Part shown: positions 1-7,522 of the stretch, in pieces
Position numbering within the stretch: position 1 is the first letter of the stretch
How the letters are laid out: the number at the start of each line of letters is the position of its first letter
DNA from: Chersky-299 sp963749535
GTDB taxonomy: Bacteria; Actinomycetota; Thermoleophilia; RBG-16-64-13
Direction: 5' to 3'
DNA length: 47,733 bases
NCBI GenBank assembly: GCA_963749535.1
Contig: CAVVNF010000006.1
Location: 1 to 47,733 of the forward strand
The notes under the pieces: model-generated
What the model was told of the DNA's origin: nothing
Seen by the model: only the letters and a program-made list of their open reading frames with translations
The model's database searches: none
Translations under genes and position numbers: made by a program

Positions 1-1
1 C

Positions 2-61
2 GACGAGCACTACCAGAATGCCCGCAAAGCAGCCTATGCCGGACTCTGGACGGAATCGTAG
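2..61 (+). CDS. 3' end of a gene, possibly thermonuclease-like (partial)
   Basis: A reading frame open from the window edge ends at TAG 59-61. Only 19 residues are visible, ending ARKAAYAGLWTES. An Ala/Arg-rich helix followed by GLW is a common ending of staphylococcal-nuclease-like domains; that is the only basis for the guess. It lies just upstream of the propeller-like gene on the same strand. It could equally be an unrelated gene tail. Confidence 0.3.
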   Translation, partial: DEHYQNARKAAYAGLWTES

Positions 62-135
62 GCGTTGGTCCCGCCTACAACTTCCTCGCTGACTCCACCC
101 GGGGAGAGTGCGCGCAGCTGCTCCACAACCTGCTG

Positions 136-1335
136 TTGAGGGAGATGCTGCCGGCAGGCGGCGACCTCCTCCATTTGTGGTGGCAGTCGGGACAAAGCCT
201 GGGAAGCTGGCAGGTGGAGAACGTCTCGCAGTTGCTCGGTGGGCACCAGGTGGCCGGGGACATGGACTCATACGGGCCGATCTCCGGGTCTCTCTACGAC
301 CACGTCTTCGCCGCCGACACCCAGGGCGACCTACTCATGTTCATGGTGACTCCCGGAGGGCATGACTGGCAGGTCACCGACCTGAGCGCGCTCACCGGAG
401 TGAAGATCGCCCCAAGCGGAGTCTGGTCGTTTGTCACTGGGAGCGAGAGTCAGCCCACTCTTCACCTCATGACTATTAGTCCCGATCACGATCTCTTGCA
501 CTTCTGGCGGCCTCCGGACGGTAGCTGGCACAGTGAGGACGTGACCCAGGAGGTGGCCAACCCACCGCGCGAGCCGGCCAAGGTCACGGGCGCACCCTCG
601 ATCTCCTGGGACGGCTCTGTGCCCGCAAACGAAGGGAACATGGTGGCTGCCCCCGGACTGGCCGACGAGCTCCTTCTGTTTCACTTCCACGCAGACACCG
701 GAGGCTGGAGTGTCGAGGATGTCTCTGCCAGCCTCGCGGTCACCTTCGCGGGGGAGGCCGAAGCCGATGACGTCCCCAGGCTGGAGCTCAGCTTCACGGA
801 CGTCTTGGGACGCGCTCAGTTCCTGGAAAGAACCCCCTCGTCCTCGCCCTGGTCGGTCTCCGATGTGTCCAGCATTGTCGGCTACCAGTTTGCCCACGGC
901 CCCAACGACATCATCATTCCCGGAAGCGTCACCACAGACGGCTCACAAGATGACCGAGTCCACTACCTGGCCGCCAGCGACCAAGCGGCTCTCATCCACC
1001 TCTGGCGCAATTCCGGCGGGACCTGGCAAACCGACAACGTCTCGGCCAAGACGGGACAGCCGGTCGCCCACCTCATGCACGCATTCGTCGACTGGGTCAC
1101 GGCCGTCGGCGGGCCGAAGCTCTACCACTTCTATGTCGGAGTAGCCCCGAACCACGACCTTGTAGTTTCGGCAGGGGATATCGCCGAAGGGGCGCAGGCT
1201 GACTGGCAAGCGTTCGACGTTACCGGGCAGACGGGCTTCAAAGTGAACATGGGCGAGGCCTTCTGGTGGGATGAAAACCTGCCCGTCTGGCAGGGAAACC
1301 TCATGGTTACGCACTATCAACAGGGGCAAGGCTGA
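136..1335 (+). CDS. Seven-repeat, propeller-like protein of unknown function
   Basis: About 400 residues with no recognised enzyme motif. It consists of seven units of roughly 50-60 residues. Most units carry a hydrophobic strand (DLLHLWW, DHDLLHFWR, DELLLFHF, AALIHLWR), then W-Q/S-V and a D/N-V-S/T strand end (WQVENVS, WHSEDVT, WSVEDVS, WQTDNVS, WQAFDVT). Seven WD-like blades of this type suggest a beta-propeller, as in some lectin-like or carbohydrate-binding proteins; the fold and any ligand are inference. The start is uncertain: the frame is open back to the window edge, TTG 136 has no good ribosome site, and ATG 145 is preceded by GAGGGAG but would cut into the first repeat. No signal peptide is visible, so the true N terminus may have been lost to a frameshift upstream. 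Confidence 0.6.
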   Translation: MREMLPAGGDLLHLWWQSGQSLGSWQVENVSQLLGGHQVAGDMDSYGPISGSLYDHVFAADTQGDLLMFMVTPGGHDWQVTDLSALTGVKIAPSGVWSFVTGSESQPTLHLMTISPDHDLLHFWRPPDGSWHSEDVTQEVANPPREPAKVTGAPSISWDGSVPANEGNMVAAPGLADELLLFHFHADTGGWSVEDVSASLAVTFAGEAEADDVPRLELSFTDVLGRAQFLERTPSSSPWSVSDVSSIVGYQFAHGPNDIIIPGSVTTDGSQDDRVHYLAASDQAALIHLWRNSGGTWQTDNVSAKTGQPVAHLMHAFVDWVTAVGGPKLYHFYVGVAPNHDLVVSAGDIAEGAQADWQAFDVTGQTGFKVNMGEAFWWDENLPVWQGNLMVTHYQQGQG

Positions 1336-1472
1336 GTGGCCTGATCGCATTCGTGGCAGCTACCGGACGAAGACGGACGCGAACCCACTCGATGGGTCGC
1401 CCCGGCTGACGCTCCGGCGCCGTTCAGGCTCCTGCCCGCCCTTGCAGCTGTGCCCACACACGAGGGGTGCTC

Positions 1473-2444
1473 ATGAGAGCGATAGTCTACACAGAGTACG
1501 GCCCACCAGAAGTCCTGCGTCTCGCTGAAGTGGAAAGACCGATTCCCCGCGACGATGAAGTGTTGATACGAGTGCACGCGACCACCGTATCGGCGCCAGA
1601 CTTCCGCTGCAGGAGCTTCACGGTGCCCCTTTCGTTCTGGATCCCCGCCCGACTGGCCCTCGGCATCCTCAAACCCAGACGGCCGATTCTGGGCGCCGAG
1701 CTCTCCGGGGAAATCGAAGAGACAGGCAAAGACGTAACCAGGTTCAAAAAAGGCGACCAGATCTTCGCCGCGACCGTCACGAGATTCGGCGGCTACGCCG
1801 AGTACACGTGCCTCCCGGAAACCGGCGTGATTGCCCTAAAACCGAGCAACATGACCTACGAAGAAGCCGCGGCCGTCCCCATTGGAGCCCGCGCGGCGCT
1901 CCATTTTCTCAGAATGGCGAATATCAAGAGCGACCAAAAAGTCCTCGTCTACGGGGCCTCGGGCAGCGTCGGGACCTTCGCCGTACAGCTCGCCAAATAC
2001 TACGGGGCGGAAGTCACCGGCGTATGTAGCGGCTCGAATCTCGAACTGGTGAAATCCCTTGGTGCCGATGCCGCTGTCGACTACACAAAGGAAGACTTCG
2101 CCGCCGGGGGCGAGACCTACGACGTCATCTTTGTGGCGGTGGATAAGGGCTCCTTCCCCGACTGCATGAAGGCCCTAAAACCGAAAGGCATCTACCTGAA
2201 CGCCACCACGCCGGTTCGCACCCTTCGCATGCGGTGGGCAGCCCTGACCAGCGGCAAGAAGATCGTCACTGGAGAACACCCGAGCAAAACAGCCGACGAC
2301 CTCGCCTTCCTCAAAGGTCTGATCGAAGAGGGGGTGCTGCGTTCGGCCATCGACCGGCGCTATCCGCTTGAACAAATCGTCGAAGCTCACCGCTACGTCG
2401 ACCAGGGGCACAAGAAGGGGAACGTAGTCGTGACGGTTGAGTGA
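1473..2444 (+). CDS. NAD(P)H-dependent MDR-family oxidoreductase (quinone reductase-like)
   Basis: A 323-residue medium-chain dehydrogenase/reductase. The N-terminal GroES-like part (MRAIVYTEYGPPEVL, residues 1-120) is followed by a Rossmann domain with the nucleotide motif VYGASGSVGTFAVQLAK near residue 155 and LGADAAVDYTKEDF further on. The structural and catalytic zinc cysteines of alcohol dehydrogenases are absent, as in the zinc-free quinone-reductase/enoyl-reductase branch, which reduces quinones or activated double bonds with NADPH. ATG 1473 is chosen over in-frame GTG 1467 because GAGGGG lies 5 bases upstream of it. The substrate is not evident. A decayed antiparallel paralogue begins about 30 bases past its stop. 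Confidence 0.9.
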   Translation: MRAIVYTEYGPPEVLRLAEVERPIPRDDEVLIRVHATTVSAPDFRCRSFTVPLSFWIPARLALGILKPRRPILGAELSGEIEETGKDVTRFKKGDQIFAATVTRFGGYAEYTCLPETGVIALKPSNMTYEEAAAVPIGARAALHFLRMANIKSDQKVLVYGASGSVGTFAVQLAKYYGAEVTGVCSGSNLELVKSLGADAAVDYTKEDFAAGGETYDVIFVAVDKGSFPDCMKALKPKGIYLNATTPVRTLRMRWAALTSGKKIVTGEHPSKTADDLAFLKGLIEEGVLRSAIDRRYPLEQIVEAHRYVDQGHKKGNVVVTVE

Positions 2445-2474
2445 AGGATTGGAGAAGCGTGAAACAGAAGGTAC

Positions 2475-2900
2475 CAGCGCCAGGTTCGCCGTGCTGCACC
2501 CCCCTGTCACCGCTGCCCCGAAGTGCTTGGCAAGCCGTACCGCGGACGCGCCGACCGCCCGAGAGGCACCATAGACGAGGACCCGCTGTCGGGCCTGGAC
2601 GTCGGCTCGTCGCAGGAAGTGGAGCGCGAGCAGGCAGCCAGCACACGTAGTCGGCGTACGTGCCGAAGAGATGGCGGTTGAACCCGAACACCTGGGCGCC
2701 CACTTTGAACGACCTTTCGTCCGGCCCGACCGAATCGACCTCCCCTGAGAGCACCATGCCGAGCACTCGACGTCGCGGTGCGATCCAGCCGACGGCGAGT
2801 CGCGCCATGATCCGATACGCGAAGGTGAGACTCGGGCCCCGGAGGTGGCAGTCGCTGGATGTCACGGCCGTCGCAGCAGCCCGCAGGTTACCCGCGTGGA
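2475..2900 (-). pseudogene. Remnant of a second MDR oxidoreductase
   Basis: Minus-strand translation gives blocks collinear with the intact neighbour at 1473-2444. ATAVTSSDCHLRGPS and RLAVGW...RRRVLGMVLSGEV, then FGTYADYVC, lie in one frame (about 2900-2640). ALHFLRRADVQ, then VLVYGASRAVGASAVRLAKHF and GGCSTANLALV, lie in another (about 2640-2475). About 40-45 residues between the blocks are deleted, the first ~45 residues are missing, and similarity ends just after the Rossmann motif, so the C-terminal third is gone. It cannot make a working enzyme. Homology to the neighbour suggests an old duplication, inversion and decay. Confidence 0.8.
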
Positions 2901-2984
2901 GGCTGTTTCTCCTGCTTACCCGCAGGGTAGTTTCTGAGACACCTATGCATGCCTCTACTCACCGCTTGGCTGAAGGAGCGAACG

Positions 2985-3356
2985 ATGGCAACCGATGAAC
3001 GCAAGATGGTCGCCCGCCGATTCGATTTCCCTGACGAAAGAAGACCATTTGCCCGGGGGCACACGGAGGTGGTGACCATCGGGGGCATTACGCTTGGTCT
3101 TGCCACCTTCGACCCGGGTTGGAGGTGGTCGGAGAACATCAAGCCGGTCGCGGGCACCGAGAGCTGTGAGGTCACCCACCTCGGGTATATGCTATCTGGT
3201 CGGCTGGGCACCCGCATGAACGACGGGGCCGAGATGGAGTTCGGCGAAGGCGACCTTGTCTTCATTCCGCCAGGTCATGATGGCTGGACGGTGGGAGACG
3301 AGCCGGCAGTGTTCCTTCAGATCCTCGGGGCCGCCGACTACGCGAATAATAAGTAG
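2985..3356 (+). CDS. Small cupin-domain protein
   Basis: A 123-residue single-domain cupin 2 protein. The beta-barrel signature is visible as VTHLGYMLSGRLG (first half; a typical cupin would have G-X5-HXH here) and EFGEGDLVFIPPGHDGWTVGDEPAVF (second half, PPGHDGW), a typical length for sugar- or metal-binding cupins. Of the usual metal-ligand positions H is seen in THLG and GHDGW, so metal binding is plausible. ATG 2985 is preceded by GAAGGAG at 2972-2978. It stands alone between the MDR remnant and the VOC gene; substrate unknown. Confidence 0.85.
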   Translation: MATDERKMVARRFDFPDERRPFARGHTEVVTIGGITLGLATFDPGWRWSENIKPVAGTESCEVTHLGYMLSGRLGTRMNDGAEMEFGEGDLVFIPPGHDGWTVGDEPAVFLQILGAADYANNK

Positions 3357-3567
3357 GGTCGCACGGTGCCGGAGGGCCGAATCCGCCTTGTCCGCTGCTG
3401 CACTGCACGGTGCAGAGAGAAGATCGGAGAAAGGAAGAACTAACCGGTTTTTGCATACCACCTAAGAGAGAAAGGGGTAACGACCAAGACAAGACTTCAA
3501 GCGTATCTTCTTTCCGCTTCAGCTCGAATACTGAACAAAGCCTTACTTCTTGAAGGAGTGCAACAGA

Positions 3568-4074
3568 ATGCTGCCAGGATTGCCGTTTGCCAACATAAGC
3601 CACTTGGGATGGGCCGTAAGAGATATAGACAAGACCATAGATAATTTTGAGGATTTGGGCTTGGGACCGTGGCGCCGTTATGTGCTGGGGGAGACGGGGG
3701 CCGGGCATGATTTCGAAAGAAGGGACTATGAGGGGGGAATGGAGCAAAGAGCCAAAGTAGCCTTGGGCAGGTGGGGAGCAATCATCATCGAGCTATTTGA
3801 ACCAATATACATGCCCATAGTAGAGAAGTTCTTGGAAACCAAGGGAGAGGGCATTTGGCACTTTGGCTACGCGGTGAGCCATGAACAGTTCGACGCAACG
3901 CTTGCCGAGCTGAAGAAGAAGGGAATTGAAATAATCGGACAGGCGCAATACAAAAACGGCGTTCGCATGGCTTTCCTTGATCCTAACAAGACCGGGGGCA
4001 TTGTGTTCCAGTTGCACGACTGCACGCCTGAAATGGAAAACACATTTGACACGATCGGGATGATGGTGGGCTGA
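3568..4074 (+). CDS. VOC (glyoxalase/methylmalonyl-CoA epimerase-like) family protein
   Basis: A 168-residue protein of the vicinal-oxygen-chelate fold. The N-terminal beta-alpha-beta unit carries ISHLGWAVRDIDKTI with a metal-type His; the second unit has GIWHFGYAVSHEQFDATL with another His pair, and the end has FLDPNKTGGIVFQLHD. This arrangement resembles methylmalonyl-CoA epimerase and related enzymes; the exact substrate is unknown. ATG 3568 has AAGGAG at 3553-3558, nine bases upstream. Codon use (AGA, ATA, TTT, AAT) and base composition are clearly more AT-rich than the surrounding genes, which suggests recent acquisition. It is convergent with the DUF5666 gene and shares the terminator at 4127-4150. 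Confidence 0.85.
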   Translation: MLPGLPFANISHLGWAVRDIDKTIDNFEDLGLGPWRRYVLGETGAGHDFERRDYEGGMEQRAKVALGRWGAIIIELFEPIYMPIVEKFLETKGEGIWHFGYAVSHEQFDATLAELKKKGIEIIGQAQYKNGVRMAFLDPNKTGGIVFQLHDCTPEMENTFDTIGMMVG

Positions 4075-4126
4075 AACTGAGATCACCTCTGGATTCGGTC
4101 ACTTGTGCAGGCATTCAAGGCCGAAA

Positions 4127-4150
4127 CGGCTGCCCGACCTCGGGCAGCCG
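4127..4150. terminator. Strong hairpin terminator between convergent genes
   Basis: An 11-bp perfect stem (4127-4137 with 4140-4150, core CGGCTGCCCGA) with a very tight loop, followed on the plus strand by a short T-rich stretch (CTCGTTTTC). It lies between the plus-strand VOC gene (stop 4074) and the minus-strand DUF5666 gene (stop 4186), so it can serve both. Confidence 0.75.
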
Positions 4151-4185
4151 CTCGTTTTCGATCTTTACTGGGTGCTGGTTCCCGC

Positions 4186-4713
4186 TCAGGTGGTCGTGGC
4201 TGTACCGCCGCCCGTGCTCTGCCCAGCACCGGCCGTCCCACTGGTGGTTGTCGTTGTCGGCCTGGGCAGAGTCCCCACCTGAATCCTGGTGGCGGTGATG
4301 CTGCCGTCCGAATTGGCGGTACCCGTGACCGTGACGTCCTGTCCGGTTGTCAAGTCAGACGCGGAACCCGTTTTCGAGACCGCTATCACGGTGGAAGGGG
4401 AATAGAGCACGATCTTGGTGCTGCCGTCGCTTAGCTTGACGGTGACGCTGTTGCTGTCGGAGCTGATGATGCTGCCACTGGTGAATCCGCCTGTCCCGCT
4501 GCCGGTACCTGTTCCCCGGCTGCCGCCGAACGCCCCGCTAAGACCGCCGCTCTGCGCCAGCGCTTGTCGCTGCTGCGTCGTGAGATTGCTGAGCACCTTC
4601 TCCGCCTCTTGCGGGGAAGGTGTCCCCGCACTGGCCCTTCCGCCGAAGACGCCTCCCACACCGACGACCACTGCGACTGCCACCACTATGGCGATGATCA
4701 ACGAACGTTTCAT
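4186..4713 (-). CDS. Exported DUF5666-like protein
   Basis: A 175-residue exported protein. Residues 1-28 are a signal peptide or anchor (MKRSLIIAIVVAVAVVVGVG). A Gln-rich helical stretch (TTQQRQALAQ) and a Gly/Ser/Thr linker follow, then an OB-fold-like DUF5666 unit (SVTVKLSDGSTKIV, VIAVSKTGSASDL, GQDVTVTGTANSDGSITATR, about residues 88-148) and a Thr-rich tail. DUF5666 proteins are small cell-surface proteins of unknown function. ATG 4713 has AAAGGAG ten bases upstream (4724-4730). That ribosome site overlaps the stop of the ABC-permease remnant, indicating the gene once followed a MacB-type transporter in an operon. Confidence 0.8.
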   Translation of the reverse strand: MKRSLIIAIVVAVAVVVGVGGVFGGRASAGTPSPQEAEKVLSNLTTQQRQALAQSGGLSGAFGGSRGTGTGSGTGGFTSGSIISSDSNSVTVKLSDGSTKIVLYSPSTVIAVSKTGSASDLTTGQDVTVTGTANSDGSITATRIQVGTLPRPTTTTTSGTAGAGQSTGGGTATTT

Positions 4714-4728
4714 GATATGGATACTCCT

Positions 4729-4842
4729 TTATTCGTAGCGAAGAGCTTGGATACGATTGAGCCCGGCCGCCCGCCGGGCAGGGTAGAAGCCGAATATGAC
4801 GCCGATAAAGGCCGAAACGCCAAAGGCGATCGCCCTCGTCCT
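4729..4842 (-). pseudogene. C-terminal remnant of a MacB/FtsX-type ABC permease
   Basis: Reading leftwards to the TAA at 4731-4729, the frame encodes AFGVSAFIGVIFGFYPARRA then AGLNRIQALRYE. FGxYPARRAAxLxPIxALRYE is the signature end of MacB/FtsX-family permeases. An in-frame stop at 4845-4843 and loss of all upstream sequence leave only the last transmembrane helix and tail. The upstream small gene (4855-5169) abuts it, so most of the transporter was deleted. Confidence 0.75.
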
Positions 4843-4854
4843 TCACCGCACCGA

Positions 4855-5169
4855 TCACCTTGGCCATGAGGTCCTCCCCGATGCGGAGAACGATTCGATA
4901 ACCGTGTTCAGCCGTCTCGCGGCCCCGCACATGCAGAGCCGGGTGACGATCCCCTCGAGCTCCGCAGCGGGCACACCGGTCTTCCTATGAAGCTGCTGCA
5001 ATGTGAGGGGGGCACTCTGAGCCCAGAGAGCGGTCAGAACCTGGCGCTCCGCCCATTCGGAATCAGCCGGGGTCCGAAAGGCCAGGTTGGCTGAGTCCTC
5101 GGCAACCCGAGCGTTCTCACCCGCTTGCTGGGCGGCGTTGTGTGTAGAAACCAATTGAACGACTCTCAT
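4855..5169 (-). CDS. Small protein with winged-helix-like domain
   Basis: A 104-residue protein. After a polar N terminus comes a likely helix-turn-helix (SEWAERQVLTALW, PLTLQQLHRKTGVPAAELEGI, VTRLCMCGAARRLN, about residues 37-88), the layout of MarR/PadR-like winged helices. ATG 5169 has GAAGGGG about ten bases upstream. It lies next to a second small winged-helix-like gene (5230-5541), suggesting a pair of related regulators. The last 15 residues look unstructured and run up to the permease remnant, so its 3' end may have been altered by the same deletion. DNA binding is inferred from the fold pattern only. Confidence 0.6.
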   Translation of the reverse strand: MRVVQLVSTHNAAQQAGENARVAEDSANLAFRTPADSEWAERQVLTALWAQSAPLTLQQLHRKTGVPAAELEGIVTRLCMCGAARRLNTVIESFSASGRTSWPR

Positions 5170-5229
5170 GACAACCTACCCCTTCCATAAACGGGGGGAA
5201 ATGCGTCAAGACGCAAACGGCAAAGGAAC

Positions 5230-5541
5230 TCAGAGGTCTGCCAGTGACCAGCCCCCTTGCTCCAGACTCTCGGCTCGCCTAACACCGAGATAAGTCAGCG
5301 ATAGATGACCGGCCGGCGAATACTCGAGGGCACCTTCCCTCACCCAGAAATCACAGGCACGCTCAGCCGCATCTTCTCCAAGCCCCAGCTCGGCGCGCAC
5401 TTCCTCCAAGCTGATCCCGCTCCGGGCCCTCTGGCCCGCGAGCCGGTATACGCTGCGTAGGAAGTCTCGCTTCGTATCTAGTTCGTAGACGCTGCGCAGC
5501 AGCCTGGCATCCAGATCGTAGGTATTTAGAGCGACAGCCAT
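5230..5541 (-). CDS. Small winged-helix-like protein
   Basis: A 103-residue protein with a predicted helix-turn-helix: AGQRARSGISLEEVRAELG, then GEDAAERACDFWVREGALEY and a wing-like hairpin HLSLTYLGVRRAES. ISLEEVRAELGL...A..A...L...G.. is typical of small regulators or adaptor winged helices. ATG 5541 is chosen because AGGAGGAG lies immediately upstream (about 5544-5551); a TTG at 5568 is possible but lacks a site. Function unknown. Convergent or overlapping genes are absent, and a 20-bp hairpin sits just upstream. Confidence 0.7.
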   Translation of the reverse strand: MAVALNTYDLDARLLRSVYELDTKRDFLRSVYRLAGQRARSGISLEEVRAELGLGEDAAERACDFWVREGALEYSPAGHLSLTYLGVRRAESLEQGGWSLADL

Positions 5542-5583
5542 AGCTCCTCCTAGCAGTTCATTACGCAAACGGATTCCACGTCC

Positions 5584-5637
5584 AGACGATGATGCTCGGG
5601 CCGGCGCCCATCGCCCGCGGCCCGAGCATCATCGTCT
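5584..5637 (-). terminator. Perfect 20-bp hairpin, probable terminator of the 5659-5865 gene
   Basis: A 20-bp perfect inverted repeat (5584-5603 with 5618-5637, arms containing GATGATGCTCGGGCCG) encloses a 14-base loop. It starts 22 bases after the stop of the minus-strand gene at 5659-5865 and sits before the winged-helix gene at 5541. No long U tract follows, so it may act by rho-independent termination with poor U-run, or by mRNA protection. Confidence 0.6.
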
Positions 5638-5658
5638 CGAGTTTCGTTCCTCGTCCTT

Positions 5659-5865
5659 CTAGGCGGCCACTCCGTTGCTCAGTTCTTCCTCCAGCAGGCG
5701 CCGGGCCGCCTTGAAGGAAAGTCCTCGCCCTGTAAGCACCGGGGTTTGACTGCCTTCAGGGCACACCGTCGTCACGTCTTTCTTTCCGCTCATGACGAAG
5801 CGGCGGCCGTCGGACGATTCCAGGACCCAGGATTTCCTATTCTGGTTGAGGACCCTGACGAACAT
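5659..5865 (-). CDS. Unknown 68-residue protein, copy 1 of a paralogous pair
   Basis: Protein beginning MFVRVLNQNRKSWVLESSDG and containing GRRFVMSGKKDVTTVCPEG, GRGLSFKAARRLLEEEL. It is clearly paralogous to the gene at 8907-9110 (FVISGKENVTVCPEG, GRGLSYRAARGLLEEVL). No known domain recognised; one conserved Cys and a C-terminal helix. ATG 5865 is chosen because both copies share it and a purine-rich stretch upstream; similarity continues upstream but as a non-coding leader with several codon-inconsistent changes. It is expressed leftwards and followed by the 20-bp hairpin. Confidence 0.7.
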   Translation of the reverse strand: MFVRVLNQNRKSWVLESSDGRRFVMSGKKDVTTVCPEGSQTPVLTGRGLSFKAARRLLEEELSNGVAA

Positions 5866-5990
5866 GGTGTTGCCTCGCTTTCGAGTCGGTCGTCCTTGCA
5901 TTCTTGCTTCATTCAAGCATCCGTTTCTTAGACCGAGCCGAAAGCCGGCTGTGGACTAACTGAGAGTCTTAGGCTGGATTTCCGCAGAGG
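5866..5990 (-). repeat. Conserved leader of the paralogous small genes, copy 1
   Basis: The ~120 bases upstream of ATG 5865 align without gaps to the bases upstream of ATG 9110 (9111-9235), sharing blocks such as CTTTCGAGTC, CTTCATTCAAGC and CTGAGAGTCT (plus-strand reading). The identity reaches far beyond a ribosome site, so the promoter and possibly an untranslated RNA element were duplicated with the gene. Confidence 0.65.
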
Positions 5991-6077
5991 GCAAGTTCGT
6001 GCGAGTGATCGAGGAGAGCGAGGTCTGGGCCCGGGTTAAGCCGGCCGCGCAGCCAGCAAGAGGACAGTCTGGGAATC

Positions 6078-7521
6078 CTAGGAGATGGCCTGGCCGGGAC
6101 TCTGCGCGGGAAGCCGGACCCTGAACAAAGCGCCCTTCGCACCGGCTTCCGCCTTGACCTCGCCACCGTGGGCGGCCACGATGGCCGCAACGATAGAGAG
6201 ACCGAGCCCGGCGCCACCCGTGATGCGGTTACGCGACTGGTCCACCCGGTAGAACCGTTCGAACACGCGTTCCGCCTCCTGCTCGCCCAAGCCGGGACCT
6301 TCGTCTTCGACCTCAATGATCACGGCCTCGTCCACCTCCTTCAGGCGGACTATTCCCGGCGTGCCGGGCGGGGTGTGTGCGCGTATGTTTGATAGGAGGT
6401 TGTCGAAGACCTGGCGCAGCCGCAGTTCGTCTCCGGTCACCTCGATGGGATGATCGGCTTCCAGCTTCAAGGGCCAGGCAGGACCTACGCTTCGGGCGGC
6501 CTGCAAAGCCTCTGAGGCCAGGGCCACCAACTCGACCAGCTTGAGATCGAGTGGGCGCCCCTCGTCTAGACGTGCAAGCAGAAGAAGGTCCTCTACTAAG
6601 TGTCCCATGCGCACGGTCTCGCCGCGGATTCCGTCCATCACCCGCTGTAGATCTTGCACAGATCCACCCGCGCCACGCTCAAACAGCTCGGCATAGGCCG
6701 AAACCGCTGCGACCGGAGTTCTCAACTCGTGGGAGGCGTCGGCCACAAATCTGCGTAGTCGCGCTTCCGAGTGGCGTAGTTCCGCTTCCGTGGCATCGCG
6801 TTCGGCGAACGCCCCCTGAATCCGGCCAAGCATGACGTTGAGGGCCCTTGCCAAGCGGCCTACTTCGGTCCTTTTGTCCTCGCCGGGAACACGCTGCTCG
6901 AACTCTCCCTGCGGCTATCGTGTCGGCAGTGCGTTCGATAGCCGTAAGGGGGCGCAGGCCCACAAGCATGAGCCACCACCCGAGGAACAAGGCGACCAAG
7001 AGAGTACCGGCAGTGACGGCGATCTCCCACAGAAGGAGGTGGTGCAAAGTAGCCGCTACTCTCCCCAAAGGAGTGCCCAGGATGAGTTCATCCCCGCCGG
7101 CCAGCTGCCAGACCCGCACCCTAAAGGTCGGACCTCCGGACTCGTTCGAAGACGTGTTGAAGGCGACGGTCGCCTCCCCGCCGGCCCTGGCGGTCTCGAA
7201 GCCCGTGATGGTCTCGGGAAGACGTGGGGTGTACTTCTTGCCCTGCTCATAAGCAGCAACAGGGCCGGCGATGACCGTCCCGTCGCTGTGCTTCACCTCG
7301 GCGAAGGTGCCCGGAGCCGTGGCCAGCAAGGACTGAGACGTGGGTATCGGGCTCGTCCCACCTAACACCCGTTCGATGTTGACGTGGTCGGCAACCAGCG
7401 ACTGGTCGCCCTGACTGTAGAGAAACGAGCGGAGCGACGAGTACGTGACGCCGTCGGTGACTACCAGCGCCACCAGGGCGACCACGATGAGCGCCAGCAG
7501 CAGACGGGCCCGAAGCGACAC
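6078..7521 (-). CDS. Sensor histidine kinase (frame interrupted near 6905)
   Basis: An OmpR-partner type kinase of about 480 residues. N-terminal part: TM1 (LLLALIVVALVALVV), an extracytoplasmic sensor region of ~140 residues, TM2 (AVTAGTLLVALFLGWWL) and the start of a HAMP domain (PLTAIERTADTIAAG). After one extra base in GGGAGAG near 6905 the frame resumes as EFEQRVPGED...GRLARALNVMLGRI, then HisKA with the phospho-acceptor in DASHELRTPVAAV, and HATPase motifs NLLSNIRAH, DEGPGLG, RFYR and GAGLGLSI. GTG 7521 starts one base after the stop of the response regulator, so the two are translationally coupled. The signal sensed is unknown. The break may be a sequencing indel. Confidence 0.85.
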
Positions 7522-7522
7522 T

